From the NCBI GenBank assembly GCA_013398175.1, contig VZRZ01005133.1, positions 186,001-250,000 on the forward strand: a DNA stretch of 64,000 bases, read 5' to 3'. A program made the position numbers and the translations under genes. This document shows, piece by piece, positions 1 to 9,140 of this stretch; the first letter of the stretch is position 1, and every line of letters starts with the position of its first letter. Origin of the DNA: Climacteris rufus (taxonomy: Eukaryota; Chordata; Aves; Passeriformes; Climacteridae). The notes under the pieces were generated by a model. It was not told the origin of the DNA. It did no database searches and saw only the letters and a program-made list of their open reading frames with translations.

Positions 1-1859
1 ATTGCTTTTCTCTCCTTAACTGAACCCAGCTCCCCCTTGGTTATAGGCATGTTCTGCTACTTTTTTATTTGTGCCACAATTTGCCTTCCGGAACATTTAC
101 TTACTTGCTTAGTTAGAAATCCTCTGCATTGCCTGGTGTCAGGGCATATGGTTGTCTTACATCAATTAAAAATCAACATAATATTACACCAACCCCTGCT
201 TCTTTGAATGGATGTTTGCAGCTGGGTGGGGATTAAAGCAGATCATAATGGATTAGATCAGGGATTAAAACAGCCTGTAATGGATACTGTGTTGAACTAT
301 TCCATTGTTATTCTTGGATAGAGACTGTGCAAATCTAGTGCTGTCAGATGACAACCTCACTGTCACTCTGTCATGCAAGAGGCCAGGTTTTGAAGCAAAT
401 CTGTTATTCCTGCAACAGGGATAGTACAAACTGGAAAAGCCTGTTTTCTCTGTGCTGGTGATGGACACGCAGTTCACGGATTGTGCAGGAGATGGGGGTG
501 TTGCTCACATTACCTTTGTGTTCTAGAGAAGGAAAGAGAGAGCACTGCTGCTGCTCTCCTTGGCACTGAGGCCTCTGCTAAAGGAGAAGGAGATGTGGAG
601 CAGGGAGATTTTAGTAGGCAGTCCCACGTCATCAGTGGGACTCACCCAGCTGTGCATCCTATTATTTAACAGTAATAAGCAGGCACTGATGAAGGCTTTT
701 CAGGATTTGCTTTAGAACACCAGAGCTTTGTGTGGCTGTCTGCCTGAGAAATTAGGGCCTGGGACAAACTCACTGGCATGGTCTGCACTGAATATCTGGG
801 ATTACCTCTGAGTGTGGTAGGTGTGGATGACATTCTCAGAGCGTGATTGCAAGTAATGGCTCTTCAATCTGCAGGGTAGAAAAGACCTGCTATTGGGTTG
901 GTGAAAATACTGTCCTAAATAATGTGTTATGGGACACTTGCATGAAGCCTATCACATTCTGTGCCATGTCCAGCACAGCTGGGCTCTCCTGGTGACAAAG
1001 AGCAATGTGGTGGACACAAAGAAATGCCATGTGCTGGCAGGATTTGGGAAGTGAGATGTGTCCACAAGTCCTGTCCTGCTGTGGGTGGGCTTTGGCCATG
1101 AAGTCAAGGGTGATGCTGCACAGAAGAGTGATTGATCAGGATGTGAACAAGGACTAGGTCATAAGCAGTGTCCAGCAAGGCTGAGAAGATAAATGGGACT
1201 GGATGGACTGCAGTGCTGGGGACTGGCTAAGTGGTGGCAATTGCTGGCACCACAGTAGCTTTTACTCTGTTGTGACTGGGGTTCTGGATGTGCAGAGATC
1301 TTCAGGAGCAGCAGTGGCACCCAGCTGCTGTTGGATCCAGCGGGAGAAATTTTGATCTTAATTTAAGGACAATTTCTGCCTGGCACAGCTCCAGCCTCAC
1401 TGTTAGAGGATGGCATTATGTGGGCAGTGCCTCCCCTCACAGTGCACAGCCCTGACAAGACTCAGGGGTGGCGTGTGTGATGTTAATGCCATGTACTGAG
1501 GGGCTCTGTTCCCGCAGCAGTCGAGTTTGGGGGACAGTGGGTTCCTTCCTGTTCCCCACACCCTGCTGTTTGCTTACTAGCAGCAGCAGGGTGCAGCCTC
1601 GGGGCTGGCGTGTCCCTATGCATGCAGGGCAGCACCTGCCAGGACTTTATGTGCAACTTGTAAAATCCCTTTGCCTGAGGTTTTATGGAGCAGCTCTGGC
1701 TCAGGCCCACGTCACTGCTCCCACACAAATGAAATGTCATCTAAACATTTTGGCAGCACAGTACCAAAGGGGGACGATTCCAAGCCAGAAATACCATCCC
1801 TTGTGTTGGGAGTGGGTGATTTGCTTCCACTATCCCCACCTCCCACTTTGCTTCTCCGA
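1..1859. other. Unique non-coding DNA upstream of the CpG domain
   Basis: I see no gene, RNA gene or recognisable mobile element here. Frames are short, lie on both strands and contain no domain I recognise. The only structure that stands out is the GGATTA cluster at 229-285, listed separately. If the CpG domain that follows is a plus-strand promoter, this would be its upstream flank; if the promoter fires the other way, it would be transcribed sequence. The bases alone do not settle this. Confidence 0.6.
229..285. promoter_or_regulatory. Imperfect 25-base direct repeat with three GGATTA motifs
   Basis: Two 25-base units (229-253 and 261-285) share GGGATTAAA at the start and TAATGGAT near the end, with a period of 32 bases. 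GGATTA occurs at 230-235, 250-255 and 262-267, all on the plus strand. GGATTA is the reverse complement of TAATCC, the known target core of K50 homeodomain proteins such as the OTX, PITX, CRX and Goosecoid families. That the cluster is a bound element is inference; a local duplication without function would look the same. Confidence 0.35.
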
Positions 1860-2289
1860 GCCGGGCGTTGTGGCTAATAAGGGGGCCGTATCTGTGAGCA
1901 GGGCCCCTGCCGCCCTCTTGAAGCTGCCAGCGCTGTTCTCTGCTCACCCCCTGCCGCCCCGGCCCCTCTTCCCTCTCCTGCAGGACAGCTCTTTAGCGAC
2001 CACTGTCCCCGTTTGCAACAGGCAGTGGTGTGTGCAGCCCCTCTTCCCCCCTCCAGCTCTCTCCTTGCTTTCCCGGCGCCAGCCGGGCTGCACGGACCCC
2101 TCCATCCCCAGACGGGCGCTCTGCAGCAGGCGCTGACCGAGCGTCGGGAAGCAGCTGGCCAGAAACCTCCCCGCTTCCCGGTGCGGGCAGTGCCGCCTCC
2201 GGCCCTGCCTCTGGACCCCGCTCCCTCCGCTCCCTGCCGGGCTGGGAGACCCGCGAGAGGCGGGAGAAACTGTTGAGCCTCCCCCGCTC

Positions 2290-2332
2290 CGGGCCTGGCG
2301 CTGGGGAGGAGGGGGAGACCGCGGGGAGAGCG
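2290..2332 (+). other. G-rich run with G-quadruplex potential
   Basis: Four runs of three or more G occur in about 40 bases (GGG, GGGG, GGGGG, GGGG) with loops up to about nine bases, inside the CpG-rich domain. Such runs are common in CpG-island promoters and can fold into four-stranded structures. The long first loop makes folding uncertain. Confidence 0.35.
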
Positions 2333-3310
2333 GCGTAGTTGGTGAATCCGTCCTTGGACGGCAAAGAATGGCTGATGCGGGAAGTGGGAGGGTGGGATGA
2401 TTAAAAAAATCGCTAATTATCGACGCTTTTCAAAGGGAGGAGGAGAACGGGAGAAGGTCGACCGTGGGTTTGATCCGAAGAGAAACTGCCGACGTGTTGC
2501 TGCAATGAATCGGTCCGGAGAGACGTGGCACTGGCACGGATGGCGATGACAAGGGTGACCCACAGGGGATGCCCCGCAGCCGCGGGAGGTGGCAACCTCC
2601 CTTTCCCCTTCATACCCTGCCATTACTCACACCTTGTCCGGCGGCTGAAGCTGCAAAGGCTTCTTGAGCTTTGCCAGCAGAAAACAGGTGTCCTGGCTAC
2701 GGGATATGCATCTGTGCGACGGTAGCGGGAGCACTGCACTGCTGTGACCTAAGGAAATACATCCCCTTCTCCCAGCACAGTCCCGAGATGCTGCTGCAGT
2801 GAACTGCCTGCAGATACTGCCCTTTCTTGGTTATTGTTCCCCCCTCCTCCCTCCCCAAATCCTGCTATTCTCCCTTCTTGGACGGTGGTAAGGTTGCTGG
2901 GGTTCCCACGCACACGCGTGAGTTCCCACGGCCGGGAGGCTCCGCTTGGGACGGGCACATTCACACGCACGGAGCCGGCTCTGTAGGGGTGCTGCTGGCT
3001 GGCCGGGTCCCGGGGTACGGCATTACACAGGGGAGGCACCCAAGAGCCGCTCATCCCGGCTGCGTTCCCTTGTGCTCCCTTCCCCGTGGCTGACATCCAG
3101 CCTTTGTGCGCACACAGGCACGCACACACGCAGGGCCAGGAGTACCCACGCTGCTGTAAACACGAGCCATATGTGCATATACATCAGGAGCAAGGGGGAA
3201 TGACTGCTGCTTTGTCTCGGGCAGGAGCACACATACCAAATCAGGAGAAAAGGCTGGGTGATGCTCCAGCTGATTCGGTGCGGCGCGGTGTCCCGCTCCC
3301 GCTCCCGCCC

Positions 3311-3318
3311 CCGGAAGT
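3311..3318 (+). promoter_or_regulatory. ETS-family site CCGGAAGT
   Basis: CCGGAAGT is a full match to the core bound by ETS factors such as GABPA and ELK proteins. It sits within the densest CpG stretch of the left block, which is where these sites usually act, near the start sites of TATA-less promoters. An exact eight-base match can arise by chance, but the context makes a real site plausible. Confidence 0.45.
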
Positions 3319-3354
3319 ATTCCCGGCCCCCGGCGGCGCGGCGCGGCGCGGCGG

Positions 3355-3364
3355 GTGACTCGGC
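3355..3364 (+). promoter_or_regulatory. Antioxidant-response-like motif GTGACTCGGC
   Basis: The ten bases fit RTGACnnnGC, the core bound by NRF2 with small MAF proteins, and also contain an AP-1-like TGACTC. The motif lies 37 bases after the ETS site in CpG-island DNA. The pattern is short and degenerate, so a chance match is quite possible. Confidence 0.2.
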
Positions 3365-3483
3365 GGTGTATTTCAGCGGCGGCGGCGGCTTGGCAAGGCT
3401 CGGGGCTCCTCCCCCCGTGTGGTGGTACCCTCTCACTTGATCAAATCCTTGAACGTGAACAGTTTCACTGAAAAGCACTTTTG

Positions 3484-3499
3484 AAAAAAAAAAAAAAAA
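3484..3499 (+). repeat. A16 homopolymer near the assembly gap
   Basis: Sixteen A residues occur about 37 bases before the run of N. Homopolymers and extreme GC are common causes of assembly breaks, so this may have contributed to the gap. Confidence 0.85.
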
Positions 3500-3536
3500 T
3501 CCAGCAACAGAAAGGAACAGAATCCAACTACTGGGG

Positions 3537-4428
3537 NNNNNNNNNNNNNNNNNNNNNNNNNNNNNNNNNNNNNNNNNNNNNNNNNNNNNNNNNNNNNNNN
3601 NNNNNNNNNNNNNNNNNNNNNNNNNNNNNNNNNNNNNNNNNNNNNNNNNNNNNNNNNNNNNNNNNNNNNNNNNNNNNNNNNNNNNNNNNNNNNNNNNNNN
3701 NNNNNNNNNNNNNNNNNNNNNNNNNNNNNNNNNNNNNNNNNNNNNNNNNNNNNNNNNNNNNNNNNNNNNNNNNNNNNNNNNNNNNNNNNNNNNNNNNNNN
3801 NNNNNNNNNNNNNNNNNNNNNNNNNNNNNNNNNNNNNNNNNNNNNNNNNNNNNNNNNNNNNNNNNNNNNNNNNNNNNNNNNNNNNNNNNNNNNNNNNNNN
3901 NNNNNNNNNNNNNNNNNNNNNNNNNNNNNNNNNNNNNNNNNNNNNNNNNNNNNNNNNNNNNNNNNNNNNNNNNNNNNNNNNNNNNNNNNNNNNNNNNNNN
4001 NNNNNNNNNNNNNNNNNNNNNNNNNNNNNNNNNNNNNNNNNNNNNNNNNNNNNNNNNNNNNNNNNNNNNNNNNNNNNNNNNNNNNNNNNNNNNNNNNNNN
4101 NNNNNNNNNNNNNNNNNNNNNNNNNNNNNNNNNNNNNNNNNNNNNNNNNNNNNNNNNNNNNNNNNNNNNNNNNNNNNNNNNNNNNNNNNNNNNNNNNNNN
4201 NNNNNNNNNNNNNNNNNNNNNNNNNNNNNNNNNNNNNNNNNNNNNNNNNNNNNNNNNNNNNNNNNNNNNNNNNNNNNNNNNNNNNNNNNNNNNNNNNNNN
4301 NNNNNNNNNNNNNNNNNNNNNNNNNNNNNNNNNNNNNNNNNNNNNNNNNNNNNNNNNNNNNNNNNNNNNNNNNNNNNNNNNNNNNNNNNNNNNNNNNNNN
4401 NNNNNNNNNNNNNNNNNNNNNNNNNNNN
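3537..4428. other. Assembly gap of 892 N inside the CpG-rich domain
   Basis: All bases from 3537 to 4428 are N. Both flanks are CpG-rich (3260-3420 and 4429-4700), so the missing sequence is probably GC-rich too and may hold the core promoter and first exon. Apparent open frames crossing the gap on both strands exist only because N codons do not terminate. I cannot tell whether 892 is the true size or an estimate. Confidence 0.95.
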
Positions 4429-4750
4429 GGGGAGGAGAGGGGCGCTTGGCGGGCACCGTGCCCTTATGACCAGCGGGAGCGGGACACGGAGCGGTGGCCG
4501 CAGGAGAAAAGTTTTCCTGGAGAGAGGTGAAGGCGAGTGGGAACACCGTTCTGCCCCGCCCGCAGAGGCAGAGCTGCGGTCCCCGGGCAGGGCGGTGGGA
4601 GTGCCCCGAAGGGCCGGGCTGACCCGAGCCCGCTCCGCTGCAGGGAGGACCCGCGGCGCCCGCTTCGGCGTGTCCCGAGTGCTGCTCCCCTGGGGAACCT
4701 CACTCGCGGTCTCTCCATATGTAATAAACACCTAAGCACGCTTCGCTGCC
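4429..4750. promoter_or_regulatory. CpG-rich domain, right part (promoter or first exon)
   Basis: I counted about 27 CpG dinucleotides between 4441 and 4680, after which the density falls quickly and AT-rich DNA begins near 4700. This is the right shoulder of the interrupted CpG island. On the plus strand it contains a reasonable splice donor (4526/4527), which would fit a non-coding or partly coding first exon beginning in the gap. On the minus strand I see no clear counterpart. No frame here gives a protein I recognise. Confidence 0.7.
4524..4532 (+). other. Possible 5' splice site GAG|GTGAAG
   Basis: The junction after 4526 has GAG before and GTGAAG after it, close to the vertebrate donor consensus MAG|GTRAGT with a mismatch late in the motif. 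Its position in the right shoulder of the CpG island is where the donor of a first exon is often found. Similar matches occur by chance every few hundred bases, so this is only a lead. Confidence 0.25.
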
Positions 4751-6414
4751 GCCGTGCGTGGGATGAATGATGTACAGGGGTAGTGGAAAAGCCCTCCCGT
4801 GCCCCGCTGTGCGTGCTGGAGGCAAGAGAGATCCCATTAATACATCAAGGGGTGGAAAGCCCCACAGCACGTGAAGGAGCTTTGAGCTAAGGCACGTAGT
4901 GCTGTGCAAGCACAGTAAAAAGTTTATAAAAAATTCGTGGCATCTCATGCCTTTTTCCTGAAGTCAATAATACCGAGTCACTGAGGTGTCCCTGAAAGCC
5001 TGTGGGATTGTGTGTGTGCGTGTGTAGGGGGCATGTCCCAAGAACCCACACTATTATGCCATAATAGTGCAGGGCCCTCCCTCACACCCGCTTTGCAACG
5101 CCTGGCAGATGGCTGTGGACAAAACTTAAAGTTTCTTTTGACTTCTTTTCTCATGTAGTCTGGGAACAGATGTAATTTAAAGTACTCTGGAAAACCTTTA
5201 AGTCTGGTGACAGTATTGCCGTTATTCTGATTATTATAGCTTGTCACCGCCTTGAAAATGCCTCTTTTATTGTTTTGCCACTATTGGAAATGGGTATAAA
5301 GCAATTAACAGCATAAGACAGATTGGCTGCGTTTTCAGATGCATTCTTCATGAAAGTTACTAGTCATGAAAAAGCAAATTGTCTACCTACTTATCTATCT
5401 GTCTCTCTATTTTAGCATCAGCTATAGGTTCTAATGTGCAATTCAACCACTTCTTAATTTTTTTCTACTGGAAGTTTTTTTCTCTGTTTATTATTACTTA
5501 GGCAATTATTCTGACAGCAATATAGATGTTACTTTGATTTAACCAATTTTTAAAGGCAGTTGTGTTTGCCAGACATGAATTCCATTCTCATTAAAGATGA
5601 AAGCAAATATACAAGAGAAAACAGCTGCATGGTATATTTCAGCATTACACTTGTTTCTAGGATTATTTATTTTTAATATAACATGCCATGTAATGAAGGG
5701 AACAACCTGTATGCCCTCTCTGTTGTTTCATTTTGATGGTGAATCAAGGGGTGTTGAGCAAAAGAAGCTAAAACACCTTCCCTATGCCTTCCCAGCATGG
5801 ATTTCCAATAGTTTCGAGTATTTCTGCTTAAAGAAGCAAAGAAAACTCATTCTGTAGGTATTTGCAGTGGAAAGAAAGGTTATTCTTACTAAAGCACAGC
5901 TCAGAAAGCGATTTTCACAAAATTTCCCCTCCTTCCCTGGTTTCTTTTACAGAAAAATACTACTTAAATAACTAGTTTCCTTATTCTTTAGGTGTCTGAG
6001 AAGGGTAATGAAAGAAAATGCCTCGACTGTTAATGGTGTTCCATTAGGATTTTGCACCTCAGGATACATGCATTCAAAGCTTACAACTCAAAAGCACAAA
6101 CAAAAGCAAAAGACTGGTGTTTATTGCCAGTGTGGTGTTTGTAAGAAGGAGAAGCAAGCATGTTAATAAATGCTAATTTTATCCTTTGTGATTTTTCTAA
6201 TACAAGGTTTAGTATTCTGAGACTTTTTCTCTCCTGTCTTTTGGGGAAAACATCCTCTGTTTAGTAATTAATTGGTTGAGTTTTTTTTTTAAGGAGGGAA
6301 AGCTAGGTGCTTGAACGTGGATTATTTCATTATTAACAGATAAAGCTGAATCCAATGCCTGTTTTTCTGCTGCAGCTCAGTTTTTACCTAATTCTGCTGT
6401 TGGGGTTTCTGTAG
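4751..6414. other. Intron-like or intergenic DNA, AT-rich
   Basis: No gene is visible. Composition shifts from GC-rich to AT-rich. There is a small alternating tract of TCTA/TCTG type near 5385-5412. The stretch 5450-5560 is AT-rich and repeat-free, with several homeodomain-type ATTA cores. Frames are short and random in appearance. Confidence 0.6.
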
Positions 6415-6417
6415 CAC

Positions 6418-6500
6418 AGGAACATCAAGCAATTTGCCCAAGGTCACTCAGGCAAACTGTGGCTTCTTTTGCCAGCCACATTGGTTCCCAGCCTCATATC
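6418..6500 (-). mobile_element. MIR-type (CORE-SINE) relic, minus orientation
   Basis: The plus strand contains TTTGCCCAAGGTCACTCA (6433-6450) preceded by a CAAGCAA-like stretch. This matches the reverse complement of the MIR core, where tRNA-derived SINEs read as GTGACCTTGGGCAAGT. The flanks are eroded, as expected of an element inherited from early amniotes. A related CORE-SINE family could give the same block. It has no function of its own unless co-opted. Confidence 0.55.
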
Positions 6501-7149
6501 ACAAAGCCTGTATTTTCTTGAGTCACAGGAGATGTAAAGCAGCAGGAAGGTGTATTGAAAATAGAAAAATATATTAATTTGTGTCATGATTATGCCAGTT
6601 GTCCTAAGAGAGTAGGTAGGACTCTAGGTGCCTGTATGCTATTGTATTCAGGCTACCAAAGCAGTAAAGAGGCATACAGCTTGCTTTTACTAATTGCCTG
6701 TTACTTGAACAGACTTCACAACCTAAGGTTTTGTCACTTTCTCACTTACGTCACTTTATTTATTAAAAACATGGTCAATCAAGTTTCATGCATTAGTGGT
6801 GGGATATTCCTGAAAACGGGATGGACTATCAAAGAAGGGGAAGGCATGTTAATGAAAAATTGGCGGTATATTGGGATGTATAGATCTGCAGACGCTCCAC
6901 AAAAGGGAAATCTTCACAGCTGCTGGGTGTCTTGTTATCTAGAATGTTAAAACCCTTTTCTTTTTTAATTATTACTATTTTAAAGGCAACTCTTCCTCCA
7001 TCTCCTATCCCCCCTTTCCTCGCATGTCCCTCAAATCTCAATTTAACTTATTAAAACATAATCCCTTCCAGGCAACAAACTTTTGTTTTCTCCATTTGCA
7101 GATAGTGAGGTCAGGATTACGATAGAGGAAAAAGGCTGGTGAAATCAGG

Positions 7150-7315
7150 GAATTTGGGTTCTCTGCTTTGTCCTGCCCAGAGGCTTTTTCTCTGACCTTA
7201 GGAAAGACAATTAACCTCTCTGTATCTCCTCTTCCATGTTAAATGAGGATAGTACTACTTAGCTACCACAAAGTGGTGGTGTGGAGCAGAATTCATTTCT
7301 GCTTTGTACAATACC
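7150..7315 (+). mobile_element. MIR-type SINE relic, plus orientation
   Basis: Landmarks of the MIR consensus occur in the right order: TTGGGTTCTCTGCTTTGTCC (7154-7173, where the family has GGGTTC and then the CTCTGCC block), TGACCTTA (7193-7200), TTAACCTCTCTGTA (7211-7224), a CCTCTTCCATGTTAAATGAG block (7228-7247) followed by GATAGTAC, and GTGGTGGTGTGG (7273-7284). This is one of the clearest repeats in the window. MIRs are old tRNA-derived SINEs spread before the amniote radiation, so survival in a bird genome is expected but uncommon. Confidence 0.75.
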
Positions 7316-7862
7316 TGAGGATCTTCAAGTGAAAATTGTTAGGAAAATGCAAAAATACGATTCTGTTAGAAGTTAGTTTTGTGTTCTCTGTGTTCTTATG
7401 AAGGGAACTTGACTTAATTCAGTGGGTCTGATGTTAGAAAAAGGAGACTTCTGTTTGGCTTCAAGTATCAATCTGCCCTAATGGAAGCATTTATTGAGCA
7501 AGGTCACTGAAGCTCTTGACGGACCTTGTAGAGACCAGATTAAATGTTTTCTTGCCTAGTCTTTTCTGAAGAAAGGAGAATCTTTTGGTGAAAACTACTA
7601 TTATTCCCAAAAAATCTGTAAACCATTCTTTTTTCAAAGCCATTCCTCTCTGAACACATATTCTGTGTACAAATGTGTCATTCAGTGAGCAGTTGTACCC
7701 TCTACATTTGTTTTCCCTCTCTAGATGTGTATGTTATTGCATGAAATTTTATATTGTTCTGCTCACCAGATGCTCTCTCCAAACTTCCTGGGAAGATGAT
7801 CTGATTCCTCATATTACCTTTTCTTCCTTCCTCTCTCCCTGATTTCTAGGATAAGGATCTGC

Positions 7863-7880
7863 AAAAAAAAAAAAAAAAAA
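7863..7880 (+). repeat. A18 homopolymer
   Basis: Eighteen consecutive A residues follow an ATCTGC stretch. No processed pseudogene or SINE body is evident upstream, so I treat it as a simple homopolymer. Confidence 0.85.
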
Positions 7881-8114
7881 GTAGCAACAGCTTTAATGCT
7901 CTTACAGTTTTAAATCTCACTGTCTTGTTTTTTGACAGTATGTTTTTCAAGAGATTTCAACAAGCTACAGTGAATAAAACACAGTTACTGGGATTTCTCT
8001 CCTTGTATGACCACTGGTGGAATGGTAAATGGGAACTGTTGTCATTAGGTTTCAGAGTTGCCTCTGATGAATATAGCTGTTTATAAGAAGTACTTCATTC
8101 TGTCCATGCTTTTT

Positions 8115-8152
8115 CCATGAGGGAATGGAGTAATTCCCATGAGGGAATTACT
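8115..8152 (+). repeat. Short direct repeat that forms a 10-bp hairpin
   Basis: CCATGAGGGAAT occurs at 8115-8126 and again at 8137-8148. Overlapping the second copy, AGTAATTCCC (8129-8138) and GGGAATTACT (8143-8152) form a perfect inverted repeat around the loop ATGA. The two arms plus the direct copy suggest a local duplication or template-switch event. A 10-bp stem is too short for a microRNA precursor. Confidence 0.6.
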
Positions 8153-8313
8153 ACAAATCCTGTGATGTTATTGGTGGGGGTTTTTTTCCATATAAGAAGC
8201 AAAGATGGAGATTTTTAGCTTTCTCTGGAAGACATTTTTCAATCCACTATCTGTGGACATGCTGCAGCTAATAACCATTGTGTGATTTAGCTATTCCGTG
8301 TGTATATGCCTCA

Positions 8314-8339
8314 AGGCAAAGTCCAGAGGCAAAGTCCAT
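8314..8339 (+). repeat. 13-base tandem duplication beside the CR1 element
   Basis: AGGCAAAGTCCA is found at 8314-8325 and 8327-8338, period 13, directly before the 3' end of the CR1 fragment. It could be older than the insertion or have formed during it. CR1 insertions usually lack clear target duplications, so I do not call it one. Confidence 0.7.
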
Positions 8340-8427
8340 GGAATCATAGAATATTAAGGGTTGGAAGGAACTTTAAAGATCATCTAGTTCCAATCCCTGT
8401 TGCTGTGGGCAGGGACACCTCCCAGAT
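8340..8427 (-). mobile_element. CR1 LINE, 3'-end fragment, minus orientation
   Basis: Read on the minus strand, the element ends with ATTCTATGATTCC, the CR1-specific terminal repeat of birds. Read on the plus strand, it has the familiar blocks GGGTTGGAAGGAACTTTA (8358-8375), AGATCATCTAGTTCCAATCC and GGGCAGGGACACCTCCCA. The match stops near 8427, so this is a heavily 5'-truncated copy with only the 3' untranslated part and no reverse transcriptase frame. CR1 is the dominant LINE of birds, and this fragment is the best indicator of the host. Confidence 0.92.
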
Positions 8428-8724
8428 TCTGGCATAAATTCTCCCAAAATCCTGGCATAAAGATGAGAAATGTCCTATTATGCCCCAGTGAGAGCAGGAG
8501 AGAGCATTTTTCTAAGGCATGTGTAGTATTGCAGGTTGCTGCAGCCAGGCCAAGTTCCTATATGATCCTAGGGGTTGAATTTTTCATACTATGTGAAAAA
8601 TATCAGTAGTGCATTTTTTAAAATCTCATTTTAGTACAGCAATGCAGAAGATAAACTCACAGAAGTTTTGTGTGCTTAAATAATGTAGCTGCTACTTGTG
8701 CAGACCATGCAATTGTGTTGATGC

Positions 8725-8740
8725 AATGCATGCATGCATT
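8725..8740. repeat. 16-base perfect palindrome AATGCATGCATGCATT
   Basis: The sequence equals its own reverse complement and is a run of alternating purine and pyrimidine over most of its length. It contains overlapping ATGCAT units, which resemble half of an octamer (POU) site. It may simply be a short TGCA microsatellite. Confidence 0.7.
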
Positions 8741-9042
8741 ACAGCATGATCCAAGCCCTGAAAACTGGGGAAGGCAGGATAAGAGCTTGTGAGACACTTG
8801 TTTTATCTTGGCAGCCATGCTGCACTGTTTTGTTTAGCCAACCCGTGACTGTCATTTCTGGAGTTAGTAAGGTTTAAGGATTCACTCCAAGACTTGGAAT
8901 ATTAGATGTCTTTCGGACAAGATGGTAAAGAGGAGGCCGATAGTGCTTGCAACAGCTTACAGACATCTGAAGTAGGGTTAGAGAGAGGATGCAGCTTATC
9001 TTATTGGTTGAAGAGGATTGTTAACAACCCCAACATGTGTCA

Positions 9043-9140
9043 TATTGGACATTGAGAAGAGTTTCTTCTCAAAGAAAGTGGTGCAGCAAGGCACCAGAAA
9101 GTCTTTGGAGATTTTCAAGGCTCATGTAAAGATGCCAATC
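9043..9140 (+). mobile_element. Ancient CR1-like LINE remnant, plus orientation
   Basis: The stretch follows the order of a conserved CR1 3' region: GGACATTGAGAAGAGTTTCT (9047-9066), then AAGAAAGTGGTGCAGCAAGG (9072-9091), then GGAGATTTTCAAGG (9107-9120). In intact copies these correspond to the GGA-ATTAGGAAGAA-TTCTTC, GAGAGGGTGGT and GAGGTGTTCAAGG blocks. Divergence is high, so this is an old copy. The opposite orientation to the 8340 fragment shows it is a separate insertion. Confidence 0.5.

Larger units (their letters stand above)
1860..3536. promoter_or_regulatory. CpG-rich domain, left part (likely promoter CpG island)
   Basis: GC and CpG density rise sharply here. I counted about 28 CpG dinucleotides in 2041-2340 and 12 in the single 60-base line 3301-3360, far above the depleted level in the rest of the window. 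The stretch includes GC-box-like C runs, G-rich runs near 2290-2330 and GCGGCG repeats near 3331-3390. Vertebrate CpG islands of this kind normally mark promoters and first exons. I cannot assign a start site, direction or gene. The block continues beyond the assembly gap, so together they probably form one island. Density is uneven: 2346-3250 is only moderately CpG-rich. Confidence 0.75.

Noticed and set aside
1468..2136. 222-codon plus-strand frame entering the CpG domain
   Set aside because: Low stop frequency in GC-rich DNA explains its length; competing frames exist on both strands, the protein has no recognisable domain, and it starts in ordinary AT/GC-mixed sequence.
3023..4731. Frames of 349 to 507 codons on both strands spanning 3023-4731
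   Set aside because: They are open only because N codons are not read as stops across the 892-base gap.
6555..6950. 131-codon plus-strand frame
   Set aside because: No domain or splice context; composition follows the AT-rich background between two MIR-like relics.
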